A stretch of 29,127 nucleotides of DNA, from positions 1 to 29,127 of the forward strand of contig LRSR01005284.1 of NCBI GenBank assembly GCA_001579985.1. The letters are read 5' to 3'. Every line of letters starts with the position of its first letter. Within the stretch, counting starts at the first letter, position 1. Source of the DNA: Hypsibius dujardini. Its lineage: Eukaryota; Tardigrada; Eutardigrada; Parachela; Hypsibiidae. This document shows positions 8,535 through 17,861 of this stretch, piece by piece. The notes under the pieces are model-generated. The model was not told the DNA's origin. It did no database searches and saw nothing but the letters and a program-made list of their open reading frames with translations. A program made the translations under genes and the position numbers.

Positions 8535-11479
8535 AGTCAGCCAGTCTGTCTATTGTTCGACTGACTTGTGCGTCGATCAGATCTACAAGTTTGCCTGGCT
8601 GAAAATTGGCCTGTCGCTTGTCGGTCTGTAGATTGGCCTATCACTTCGTCTGTTGATCTATTAATCTATTGAATTCTTTGGCCATCACTCTGCCTATTTG
8701 TTTGTCTGTCTATATGTCTGGCAGTCTACCTGCCTGTCTGTATGTCCGTGTGTCTGCCTGCCTGCCTGTCTGTATGTCCGTGTGTCTGCCTGCCTGCCCA
8801 CACTTACACTGGCTTTTCTACGGAAGCTGCCACGACCACTTACTTCTTCTCAACCACCTTCGGTATTGCCGCCTTTTTCGGCACAGCAAACAGGTCATCG
8901 TCATCGGAATTATCGTCGAACAGCGTTGACTTCTTCTGCGGCGGCGGCCTAGCTACGGCTTTCGGCGGCGCTGCCACAACCGCCGGTGCTTGCACTACCT
9001 CCGGCGGTCTCTCCTTCTCCGCAGCAGCAACAGCTTCTGCACTTTTGGTCACCGGCAGGGAAGCTCCAATCTTCTTCGACAACTCCGACATTAACGGACC
9101 AGACGAAGACGGCTTCACCACTGGCTGTTCCAACACAGCCGCACTTGCAGCAACACTCGGCAATTTAGTTGCCGCTTGTGCTGGGGGTTTGCTTTTTCGG
9201 CTGGAAAACAAATCATCCTGCCCCTCTTCCTCGTCATCGTCATCGAACAGGGACGACGCTTTGGGCGCTGCTGGTTTTACACGCGCCGCGACAGGTGGTT
9301 TGGTCATGGTTGTCGGCTCAGTCACGACCGGTTTGGAAGGAGCTGCTGTCGGTTTGGAAGGAGCCACTGTCGGTTTGGTCGTCGCAGCAGCGGCAACCGG
9401 TCGGCTTTTTTGTGCGCTGAATAAATCGCCGTCTTCGTCGTCATCATCGAAGATGGAGCTGTTTTGTTTCGGTATGCTGGGAACGGTGGAGCTCTTCGAG
9501 CTTGTTTGGGAGGATGTTCGGGTGTGCGGTGGGGAGGTCCGGAAGACGTCCGGCGTGGGACTCGGCGTGACGGATGCGGTGGCTCTACCGACTGTGAGTC
9601 CCTTTGCCGGATTGAGTGGGCGAGTGGCGAAGAGGTCGTTTTCGTCGTCGGAATCGCTACTGATCAACGGGGTCGGCTTGGGAATGACAGCTGCGGGTGG
9701 CAGTTTGGTTGAGGCAGTGGAGACCGGTGGTTTAGTGGATGTTGCTCTGAAAAGAGAAACCAATCAATCAATCAATCAATCGAAATCAATCAATCAATTA
9801 ATACCAATCAATCAATCAATCGAAATCAATCAATCAATATCAATAAACCAATCAATCAATACCAATCAATCAATCAATCAATCAATACAAATCAATCAAT
9901 CAATTAATATCAATCAATCAAAATCAATCAATCAATCAATTAATATCAATCAATCAAAATCAATCAATCAATCAATCAATCGATCCGCCAATCAAAGGTC
10001 TTCCCCACGCCAGATTAGCGTAATCACAAACCTGGCGTTATCGCTTGCATGTTGGTCCACAAAATCGCTGGATGCAGAAGAGCTCGCACTCAGTTGCGTG
10101 GGTGCGCGAGACCGATCGCCGTTCTTCCCCACAATCGGTGCCACCAGCACGTCATCCAACTTGGCGGTCAAAATCAAATCGTCCTCCGGGTCGGCAGCAA
10201 GCAATTCGTCCGCCGTCTGCCCATCTAATCGTAAACCAATGTAGCGATCGCGGTGAAAGTCCGTCGAGCCGATTAGATAAGGGAGAGGCCGTCGCAGGTA
10301 AGGATCCTTCGGCTCGCGGAATGTCCTTCGATTCGGTGCGGCCTCTTCATCGTCGCTGTCGTCCACGTTAATCTCCACGACGTCGAAGGCATCTTGCAGT
10401 ACGGACTGCGTCAGCGAAATGGCCTCTCGCAGCTGAAATGAAAAGGTGAAAGTAAACCACCCAATATGCCAATCAAGCCAGTACATTTTAGCAAACACAA
10501 ATGTGCCGAATCGGTCAATCAACCGATCAGCCGCACACATAACCGAAAAATCTCACCGATTATAGATGCAAAATTGTTCGTATCCGAACAAACCCGACAG
10601 ATAGTTATAAATTCCTTAAATTTATAAAACAACTGACGTTCAATTTAAAAAACTAGTTTCATTTAAAAATATAGTTTACAACATAACGTTTGGAGCAACC
10701 AGGAGTCCTAACCTGAGGAGTCTTAACATTTCAAGGCCCTCCCACCAAAGCCGAATACATTCATCCAAATTAATGTTCATTCTAATACTATTGGCCTCCT
10801 TTTGAAATATTTGTGTTTCCAATCGCTCGAGCTCATGGTCAAGCAAAGGCACCTTCACAAATGTCCAAACGGGCAAATCAATCGATCAATTAACAAAGCC
10901 AAGCTCGCAACTGCCCAAATGGGAAATCAATCGATCAATCAATCAAGCAAAGGCACCTTCACAAATGTCCAAACGGGCAAATCAATCGATCAATCAACTA
11001 AGCCGAGCTCACAACTGCTCAATATTCTAACTACAACGCCATCCTTACCTCGCGGACTCTTTTCCCGTCCGGCGTCTCACCCGCCGGCGCTTCCGCAGCA
11101 GGCCCATCACTTTTCGCAGCTTTTTTCGACACCTCATAGTCTTCGTCGCGCACACGACTCTCCATAAACTGCACATTCGACAGCATGTTGAAGGCGTTGA
11201 CGGTGGCTTGCAGACGAATTCTATTGCGCTCGCAGTCTTCCCCGGTGGTTTGCAGGAGTTTCGCGGACGCCTCCGCCCGAGCGATGACATTTTTCGATAG
11301 CCCTGAAATAGATGAATTTTATAAAAAATATCTCGGGAAGACTTCGGGACTGAAAGGAGGGGCGCACCTTCGAGGACCTCGAATAAGGAGGCGTCTTTCG
11401 CGAGCGTCCATTTAGCGGCCTGTTCATACAGTCCACGCGTGGCGTCACCGGAAAATCCATCAGGAGCGGATGAGCCCAT
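4117..11479 (-). CDS. WASHC2: WASH complex subunit 2 (FAM21), complete, 8 exons
   Basis: FAM21 is the long unstructured-tail subunit of the WASH complex. It links the Arp2/3 activator WASH to retromer (VPS35) and to capping protein on endosomes. Reconstructed exons (minus): 11479-11368, 11302-11049, 10432-10032, 9746-8844, 8296-7533, 7083-6265, 5902-5439, 4695-4117. All have GT-AG borders and compatible phases, summing to 4296 nt or 1431 residues, close to the vertebrate length. The folded head (about 1-200) contains WTLAKDASLFEVLEG, NAFNMLSNVQFMESRVRDED and the diagnostic EPKDPYLRRPLPYLIGS (about 162-178). The tail carries about ten LFa-type acidic motifs: four in exon 4 (e.g. SSIFDDDDEDGDLFS), three in exon 5, three in exon 8 including the C-terminus FDDDEDSDGDLFG. 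Exons 6-7 are proline-rich and lack them. Vertebrate FAM21 has more LFa motifs. A KW(Q/K)LPGLT motif occurs once in exon 5 and once in exon 6. Confidence 0.95.
4740..5430. repeat. 27-bp tandem repeat and related ATTCC/GGAAT-rich sequence in WASHC2 intron 7
   Basis: From about 5235 to 5430 there are seven 27-bp units of the type ATGGAATTGGAATTGGAATG followed by ATCTCAT. The rest of the intron (4740-5230) is a more degenerate mix of TCCATTCCAATTCC-like words, suggesting the intron grew from the same simple sequence. The array ends within 10 bases of the exon 7 donor. Confidence 0.8.
5999..6260. mobile_element. Short inverted-repeat MITE in WASHC2 intron 6
   Basis: About 260 bp with terminal inverted arms: left AGCTACTGTAGAATT then TGATCAACTG; right the reverse complement of AGCTGTAGAATTTCGATCAA. 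No coding capacity. Its right end stops four bases short of the exon 6 donor GT at 6264-6263. Confidence 0.6.
7270..7425. repeat. Tandem repeat, about 46-48 bp, three copies (WASHC2 intron 5)
   Basis: Three consecutive units of the form AAGTGCACACTGATTTGCGA followed by GAGGTTGATTGATTG, gradually diverging. They are surrounded by GATT/GATTG simple sequence. Confidence 0.75.
8425..8805. repeat. (TCTG)n microsatellite and degenerate flanks in WASHC2 intron 4
   Basis: A near-perfect TCTG run at about 8466-8536, and degenerate TGTCTGCC/TGTATGTCCG tracts at 8698-8800. The plus-strand open frame reading [10 protein letters not shown] is microsatellite translation, and the long plus-strand frame that follows it to about 10240 is antisense to WASHC2 exon 4. 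Confidence 0.9.
9760..9985. repeat. (CAAT)n microsatellite, interrupted, in WASHC2 intron 3
   Basis: Long interrupted CAAT array with TCAATATCAA and TCGAAATCAA interruptions. It fills almost all of the intron between exons 3 and 4. Confidence 0.9.
10841..11022. repeat. 104-bp tandem duplication in WASHC2 intron 2
   Basis: A unit starting AAGCAAAGGCACCTTCACAA at 10841 is repeated from 10945 with a few substitutions (CCAAGCTCGC versus CCGAGCTCAC). The second copy is cut short before the exon 2 donor. It contains ATCAATCGATCAAT simple sequence. Confidence 0.8.
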
Positions 11480-12964
11480 TATTTAATGTCCAAATGTGCG
11501 CCTCAATATATATTGTAAAAGCATTTTAAGACAATCCGAGTGGATTTTTAGATGCGAATGTCTTGTTGTCGTTTTTTGTCTCTATTCCCCCTCCCCCCGA
11601 CCCCTTGTTGCCCCTGAAGGGGCGGGGCTCACAACAGGTGGCACTGCTGTAGCGATCAGTAGTGTCTATAAGAACGCTTACCGCCAAACGCCAATGAACG
11701 TTACTTTTAGTTTTACAATCAACGACAAGCTGGAGTACGCTGGAGGGTCCGGGGTTATGGGCAAAAGGGCGGAGCAGGGGGTGGTCAGGTGGTTGAGTAC
11801 ACTCGAGGGTCCGGGGGTATGAACAAAAGGGGCGGAGTAGGGGATGGTTAGGTGGTTGATTGTTGGATTGTTTGAAAACCACCCCCTGCCCCGCCCCTTT
11901 TGCCCATTTCCTGGACCCTCCAGTGTACTCAGTCTTGTCGTTGATTGTAGCTACTTTCCATCTCGCCAGGCTATGCTGCGGAGCAGTAGCACAAGTGACA
12001 GACCTTTTTTGGCCCGGGTGCCTAGATGATTTACGATCGCACGATAGGAAGCGAAAGGGTTTTCTCGATTTAGTATTATTGCAGTAGAAACTAAGAGGGA
12101 GAAAAAAGGGAAGGGAGACACGGCGACTGCCGCGACCGGCATCGCTTTAAGTACTCGACAAAACCACATCGGGGACCGTGCCTCGTTAAAACCCGTCATC
12201 CGTTCCCTTGGCAATAGGAAAGAGTACACGTCCGTGGGTATTCCAATCAATAGTCCCCGGTCAATATGATGAAAAACCCAAACAAATTACTGTATTTAGG
12301 TTAATCCATTTAAAATCAATCATTTCTCGTACAGACAATGCAGATCCCGAGACCGTAGACCCAAAATCCGCGCAGGGTCGAAAACTCCAGGTGACCTCGG
12401 AAACTGATCAAGAACAGGCCGAAGCGTTTTGCGGGACATGAAAAACAAAACGTTAATTGCTTAGGGCAGTTGTCCCCCATCAAGCAAACCTTCCCGGAGA
12501 TTCAGAAGTGAACTGTCGAGAATCACAACGAGCCCTGCACTACGAACCCGACAACCATCAACGTGGCTTACAATCTTACATCTGTATAATAAAGAGTCCG
12601 AGAACGCGGAGGTTCACGTGAACGCCAAATCGAACGCGAACTAGCTATCGGAGGGCCCACAAATCAAGAGCCCAATAGGAATGCATCAAATCACACTAAT
12701 CCTGACTCAGTTTCCCAGCAAGACTATTTTTTTGCTCACCTGCGAGAACTCACATGCACAATTGGTGTTTGGTTATTTAAGTTAGTTTCGAAGTTCGCCT
12801 TCTGTGGGAAAGTGAAATAATGTTCATGATGACTATGACCGTACACCGTGTGACTTAAGCCGCAAAAACGTTTGCTGTTGAAGCTGGGAAGATGCTGCTA
12901 CATTAAGGCAGCGAATTCAAATTGTAGTTTTATTGTAAAATGTAAGCATTGTACGCGTACACAC
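11480..12964. other. Intergenic region upstream of WASHC2
   Basis: Should contain the WASHC2 promoter next to 11479. I see no confident TATA box or initiator. The only structured feature is the fold-back element at 11714-11949. Short open frames at 11951-12250 (minus) and 12208-12441 (plus) have no recognisable family, repeats or splice context. Confidence 0.5.
11714..11949. mobile_element. Fold-back / long-TIR MITE, copy 2
   Basis: Same family as 3567-3748. Left end TACAATCAACGACAAG, right end its reverse complement CTTGTCGTTGATTGTA. It is longer because the internal GAGTACACT...GGGTCCGGGG...GGCGGAG block is partly duplicated, giving two left-arm modules against one right-arm module. It lies 235 bases upstream of the WASHC2 start codon. 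Confidence 0.8.
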
Positions 12965-13191
12965 TACAGTCAGCCCCAAGAAAAACTCTGATCACTTGAT
13001 TTTTGGTGTTCAAACTGACAGGAAACAATAGGAAACAACAGGAAACTCCGCCCTAAATTGCACCATTTCTGTACAACCAATCAGGACATGCAGTGTACAC
13101 GTAATGCATAATCATACATTATATTTTGAATCGAAACAGGAGCAAGCAAGCAATAAAAAAGCAAAATAGTAGGAATAAAAATTTGAACAAT

Positions 13192-13473
13192 TCAAAACAT
13201 GAGAAAAAAAACAGCGGAACCGGGAACGTAAACACGTACGGGCAGCACGTAACGAGTCCAAGATTGTTCTTTTCTGTAAGTTGATACGATATCTTCCATG
13301 CTCCTTCCCTTCTGCCGCAAAGTGTGAACTGCCATTGCTACTCCAGGAGGGATTCGCCTTCCTTTGACCACTTTAAAAACAAATTTTACTAAATCAAGCC
13401 AATCAAAAGCGATAGCAGCGGCAGAAAAAAGCACAGTCATGAACAGCTGCAAAAACCGCTGATAAGAATTCAA
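13192..13473 (-). CDS. Small open reading frame in the transposon's left arm, function unknown
   Basis: 93 codons from ATG. An N-terminal hydrophobic stretch (MTVLFSAAAIAFDWL) is followed by a basic segment GRRIPPGVAMAVHTLRQKGR, then SMEDIVSTY, which loosely resembles the helix-turn-helix start of Tc1-type transposases. It lies antisense inside the extra 690 bases that separate the outer and inner left repeats, so it may belong to a nested element. It could equally be a chance frame. Confidence 0.25.
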   Translation of the reverse strand: MNSYQRFLQLFMTVLFSAAAIAFDWLDLVKFVFKVVKGRRIPPGVAMAVHTLRQKGRSMEDIVSTYRKEQSWTRYVLPVRVYVPGSAVFFLMF

Positions 13474-14029
13474 ATTCGGTTACTTTGCGCAGTTTCCCTG
13501 CAGTTAAGTCATCAGCTGTTGCAGTCCTATACACTGGGAAATTGCTATTTGTTTTTTGAGATCACGAGATAAGCCAACTTATGGTGGGCCACTCGGTTCA
13601 ATTATCTGCATCACTTACTATCGAAAATATTCTATTGGTACACCTGTCGCGCCTCATCTCTTTCTCTATGCGCAAAAAGTCCATACCAGGTAAAACTCCC
13701 AATGCTGCGCAAGTTTGGAAATGGTATAAATGCCGCCTTCGCGCATTTCTTCTCATTTTTTACCGATATTTTGGGTTCAAAAAATTAAAAATAATGGACA
13801 AACATATGTGACAATAATTTTGGCAAATATTTAAAAAATCAATTTTTTGAAAATGGAAAACGAAAAAGAAACCTTGTGGCCACGTTTGACTGAAATACGT
13901 CCCGATATTTTGCACTGCGAACAGAGCCACAAGCGCGTGAAGTTTGCAGTCAACAAGACCTCTCATGTTAAACTGCAGATCAACAGCTGATTTTTTGTCA
14001 TTTTTTGCTCCTTGAATATTTCGCTCGAA

Positions 14030-15360
14030 ATCGGGCAATCCACTTTTCATTTCAGAACGGCTAATGAAACTTGCAAAAGCAGCTCTCGAGGCACTTGGAA
14101 TATCCATTCGCGCAGCTGCAAAAAAATTCAACTTACTGGAATCGACTCTGCGGGGACGTCTAAAGGGAGCGCACGCCAAAAAAGAATGTCGGTGCAGATT
14201 TTTACTGATTCCATTTCATTCGTCAATGAAAGGATTATGGTAGATGCATTAAAGCAGTGCGCTTTCATCGGATTGCCATTGAACAAACGCTGGCATGTCA
14301 AGGTGCTCACCGAAGTGGGAGAGTCATGAGGTATTAATCAGCATTTTCTATGCAATCACTTGCTTGATTGATGGATAACTCTTGTATTGGTTTTGTCCAT
14401 AAATTATCTACTTGATTGATTAATTAGCTCAGTCAGGATGTTTATCTGTCTGTCCGGCTTAACAATGCACATATTTTTTAAAAACGATTTTTTTGAACGT
14501 CATTTTTCTGGACGGTCATAGCTCCCATGCGAATAATATTGAATTGGTGCGGATATGTCGTGAATTCAACAAGAAAGTTCGCGTTGTGATTTTTCCAAGC
14601 GGATAAACTGCCAAGTTTCAACCTTTGGACTGGTTTCTTTTTGGTGGAATCAAAACCGATGGAGGGACTGCCTGCGCAACATGCATATCAATGCATCCGA
14701 CAGGTTAATTCAAACCTTCATAGGTTGCTAGAATGAGTAAGTAGATTTAGAATTTTTTCCTTTTAATAGGTAACGCAAAACAACTTTCCGGATCGACTTC
14801 GGGAGTTGCTGATCACTTGCTACCTGGAGGATACGCTGAAATCTGGTTTCAGCAAAACTGGGCATCTTCCCATTCAAACCGGACGTCGTAAAAGCCACGC
14901 TGGCGCCAGTTCAGCTAAAGCCGGTTCAGCGCGTTTACACCGGACTGAATCCGCGTTTCGACCAAATTGCTGAAACAGTGACGTCCTTGGAATACTTGAA
15001 CCGGCGCGAGAGTTTCTGTTGTCTAGCATTCGCCTTTCAAGTAGAGGCAAATCAATCGGATCAGCGGAAACCGCGTTGTCTAATGTACTACCTCCCCAGA
15101 ATGCTCCCGCCAAACCGCGCGTTCCGAATCGACGGGGATCGTTTCCGCATGAGTCAGTTATTATGGATCAAAAAAATTTCGACAGTCGGGTTGGAAAAGC
15201 GGATAATCGGAAGGCCTCCAAAGCGTTGACACGCAAAGACGTCCAAGCCAGCAGCTCCCAAGTTGTCCAAAACTGTTATCAGTTCCCGTCCGTTAAGTAC
15301 CTCAACGAAGCCAAGAAAACCTCAAACGATATTGAGGGACTGGGATTTTGCTTGATTTGA
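14030..15360 (+). pseudogene. Pogo/pipsqueak-HTH transposase remnant, frameshifted
   Basis: From 14064 a frame reads KLAKAALEALGISIRAAAKK then FNLLESTLRGRLKGAHAKK, a pipsqueak-type DNA-binding helix-turn-helix as found in pogo/Tigger-like transposases. It runs into a stop at 14240. A neighbouring frame continues with MVDALKQCAFIGLPLNKRW, the expected next segment. At about 14770-14880 another piece reads NNFPDRLRELLITC then GFSKTGHLP, and after a one-base shift FKPDVVKATLAP, matching the family's 'GFxKTGxxPFxPDVV' region. The catalytic DDE core between them is not recognisable, so this copy looks inactive. A plus frame 15019-15360 may be its diverged C-terminus. Confidence 0.7.
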
Positions 15361-15919
15361 GACTCAGTATTCTCCATTTGTTTTCCAATTGAAGAGTTCC
15401 TGTTCTATTCCCAGCCGGTATCGCTCCTACAGCCGGTATAGCTACAGTTTTGCACTTTTACTTTCAATTTCATTGTTTTTCGATTTCGATTGAGATGTTC
15501 TTGGTTTTATTAATTGTTTGATGTTCATGTTTGACGTATCATTCCGTGCGGTTTTTATTTTTTTCATCTGTTGTTGTATGGGAGGTGGACTGATTGCGCT
15601 GAATATTGATTTGACTGCAATCAAGCAAAAACAATACATCAATCGACCGACGAGTTGTAACTGCAAACGAGAATTTCTAACCGCCTTGGCGGGCTTAAAG
15701 CACTGGCAAAAATAAGCGCTCGCAACGCGCCCTGGTGCCCTTCTAAATTTCAGCAGTGCGCAGCATTTATGCCAAATCAAAACTTAAGCAGCATTGGGAG
15801 TTTTACCTCGTATTGTGCAAACAGAGTTTTTCTTGGGGCTGACAGTACACATCAATAAAAAACAGCGAATTCGAAAATGAGGTCACATTACAGTTGACAT
15901 TCGCGGGATCAACGAAGCT

Positions 15920-17861
15920 TCAACTAGCTGCCTCAGCTGGGCCGCGATGGTACCGCACGGCGTGGACCGTCTGGCCGATGAAGCGCACCCGACAGAACAG
16001 GACCGCACACATACCCTTGCGATAATCCCGATTCAAGAATCCGTAAATGATCTGAAAATTAAACAGAAAACTCGCGTTTTTCATCCACACACTGACGGTC
16101 CAACAACCTCGTTGCGCACGCACTCTTTATCGACCGCCGACAAGCGAGGTTGGTGTTCAAAACGGAAGATTCTAAAATTGTGCACTTGACTGACTCTCCT
16201 TTTCCCGTTTATATGAGCGCACGAACACACGATTGAGCCTTATTTCGTTTGTGCGTACGCAGGAACGGAGGATATTTTGCCTCATCTCTCTGTTATCTAG
16301 TCATTTCGATGCAAAAATTTAGCATTTGCCTCGAGTAGATCGGGACTTTTTTCCATCGCTAGCCACATTTCGAAGTGCAATGAGCTTCTGCCACCGCCAA
16401 CAAACGACGGGCATGTGTCCAGAAAAAGCAAGAAGCGCGCCCGTCGGCGGTCGAAAAAGTTCACGTGCGCAATCTGGTTAATACCTCATAAAACTAAGCT
16501 CTCACCGTGCTGCCGGCGACGCCCATTAGCGATGCATACCGTGCGAGGAAAAACGTGGCCGGATACCGAGTGTAGAGGTCTTTATAGAAGGCCGTGATGA
16601 CCGGCTGTGGAAGGTACCCCAACAAGCTCCAAAGGAAACTCACACAGAGCATGACAGCGACCCTGAAACGTCGCGCTTGGGTCGACGGAGGACCGAGAGC
16701 CGGCAATTGAACCGTCACCGTTCGATGCCGTTTGATGAAAGATGAGGCGAAAATGATGAAATAGCAAACACCCGTCAATGCCATCGGTACATAACTCCCC
16801 AAAACCGAGTTGAACTCGGCGTACAGTCCCTTGCCCCGTGGGTCATAGCGGCATGAGCCAAAGGGTGGGGATGAGACATATACGGGGGCGTGGGCGGTGA
16901 GAGGGTAAAGACTGAGGCAGAAAGGTATCGCGTACCCGGAGATGATGGTACAGGCCACACCCTTTTTTCCCGAAAATGCCGAGTAGCGGTGCGGATAAAT
17001 GATGGCGACGAAGCGATTCACCGCAACGAGGCTTTCCTATAATGTGTTAAATATTTTATATGGTCGAAAAGCAGCTTTCCAATATAGAAATACTATTTAA
17101 AGAATGTACTCAAGGGAATAAGATATATTATGTTATTTTGTCTTTACTTAATATAATAAAATACCGTATGCTCGCGATCTCAATAGACAGCTAAGCCCCG
17201 CCTCCCTCGGTATGGCCCTGCACTCGATTGAACGTTCAATCTGATTCACTTTTCTCTGATTGGCTCATTTCGTACAGCTTACTCGCTTTGCTAGATTGAT
17301 TGATTGTACAGTCGTGCTTTTCCGTATATTTGTCCCTACAGTGGTAATTTAATGAACGGCACTGAATAAGCACAGCCCGGGTTGGTTAAAATTTACGGGT
17401 AGGGCAGAAAAGTGTCCCTTGAGATCGCGAGCATACGGTACCTTGTTTTTAATTATAAGTCTAGGTTATTATTTATTTAGAACAACTTTAAATACCTGCC
17501 AAATGAGGGAATTAAGCACGAAAAAAGTGTAGACGGTCCAGTCGCAGAATTTCACCGGCAGTTCCGCGTACTGCCGATGGATGATACTGACGATGGTGAC
17601 GGGGTAGACCGTCGCACTGAGCACGATATTGATGACGACCAGGTTGGCCACCAGATGGTTGGTGCTACGCTTCAACGGCGGAAAGGTCAGGACGGCAATG
17701 AAGCAGGTCACGCTGGAGACCAGCCCAACGAGGCACAGGCAACTTCCAATAACAAGGTACAGCATAAAATGAACAAAGTAGTGCTGAAAAAAAATATTCT
17801 GCCGTGCGGTAAGATTAAGTGAAGCTTCAAAGTTCAGCGTGAGATTCCCTGTGTGAGCCAT
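15920..17861 (-). CDS. Rhodopsin-like (class A) GPCR, complete, 3 exons, highly atypical motifs
   Basis: Seven-transmembrane receptor, 342 residues. Exons (minus): 17861-17496, 17036-16506, 16051-15920, all phase 0 with GT-AG borders. The start is the ATG of MAHTG; the N-terminus has NLT glycosylation sites at residues 6 and 16. TM1 about 28-58, TM2 67-92, TM3 106-130, TM4 148-168, TM5 202-223, TM6 247-271, TM7 280-302, then helix 8 GFLNRDYRKG with Cys nearby. The TM3-ECL2 cysteine pair is kept (Cys106, Cys184). Hallmarks are replaced: D2.50 by Asn78, DRY by NRF (129-131), NPxxY by STIIY (298-302); TM6 keeps Trp258 but not the following proline. NRF, the YDPR in ECL2 and the IIYGFLN end recall melatonin-receptor-like and moody/Tre1-like receptors. 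Ligand unknown. Possible minus-strand AATAAA signals at 15554-15559 and 15506-15511 lie inside the neighbouring transposon. Confidence 0.9.
17164..17438. mobile_element. TA-flanked MITE in the class A receptor's intron 1
   Basis: 275 bp with perfect terminal inverted repeats of at least 18 bp, beginning CCGTATGCTCGCGATCTC. TA lies directly outside both ends (17162-17163 and 17439-17440), indicating a Tc1/mariner-type non-autonomous element. No coding capacity. Confidence 0.85.

Larger units (their letters stand above)
12967..15845 (+). mobile_element. Pogo-like DNA transposon (Tc1/mariner superfamily), TA-flanked, decayed
   Basis: Terminal inverted repeats of about 24 bp: left begins CAGTCAGCCCCAAGAAAAAC, right is its reverse complement with one mismatch at the second base. 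TA lies immediately outside both ends (12965-12966 and 15846-15847), as expected for this superfamily. A second block, GGTAAAACTCCCAATGCTGC at 13689-13708, is repeated inverted at 15788-15807. It sits 37 bases from the right end but about 720 from the left end, so the left arm appears to carry an insertion of about 690 bases, or a diverged left end near 13642 belongs to the same family. The interior holds broken transposase pieces. The right end is 75 bases from the stop codon of the class A receptor. Confidence 0.75.

Noticed and set aside
8742-10244. 500-codon plus-strand open frame
   Set aside because: It begins in the TCTG microsatellite, is antisense to WASHC2 exon 4 and ends through the CAAT array and exon 3. 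The minus strand encodes a recognisable FAM21 with matching splice sites.
10676-10876. Minus-strand 66-codon frame in WASHC2 intron 2 (LDHELERLETQIFQKEANS)
   Set aside because: It looks somewhat helical, but adding it would break the phase-0 join between exons 2 and 3, which already matches FAM21 continuously. It also runs into the duplicated repeat.
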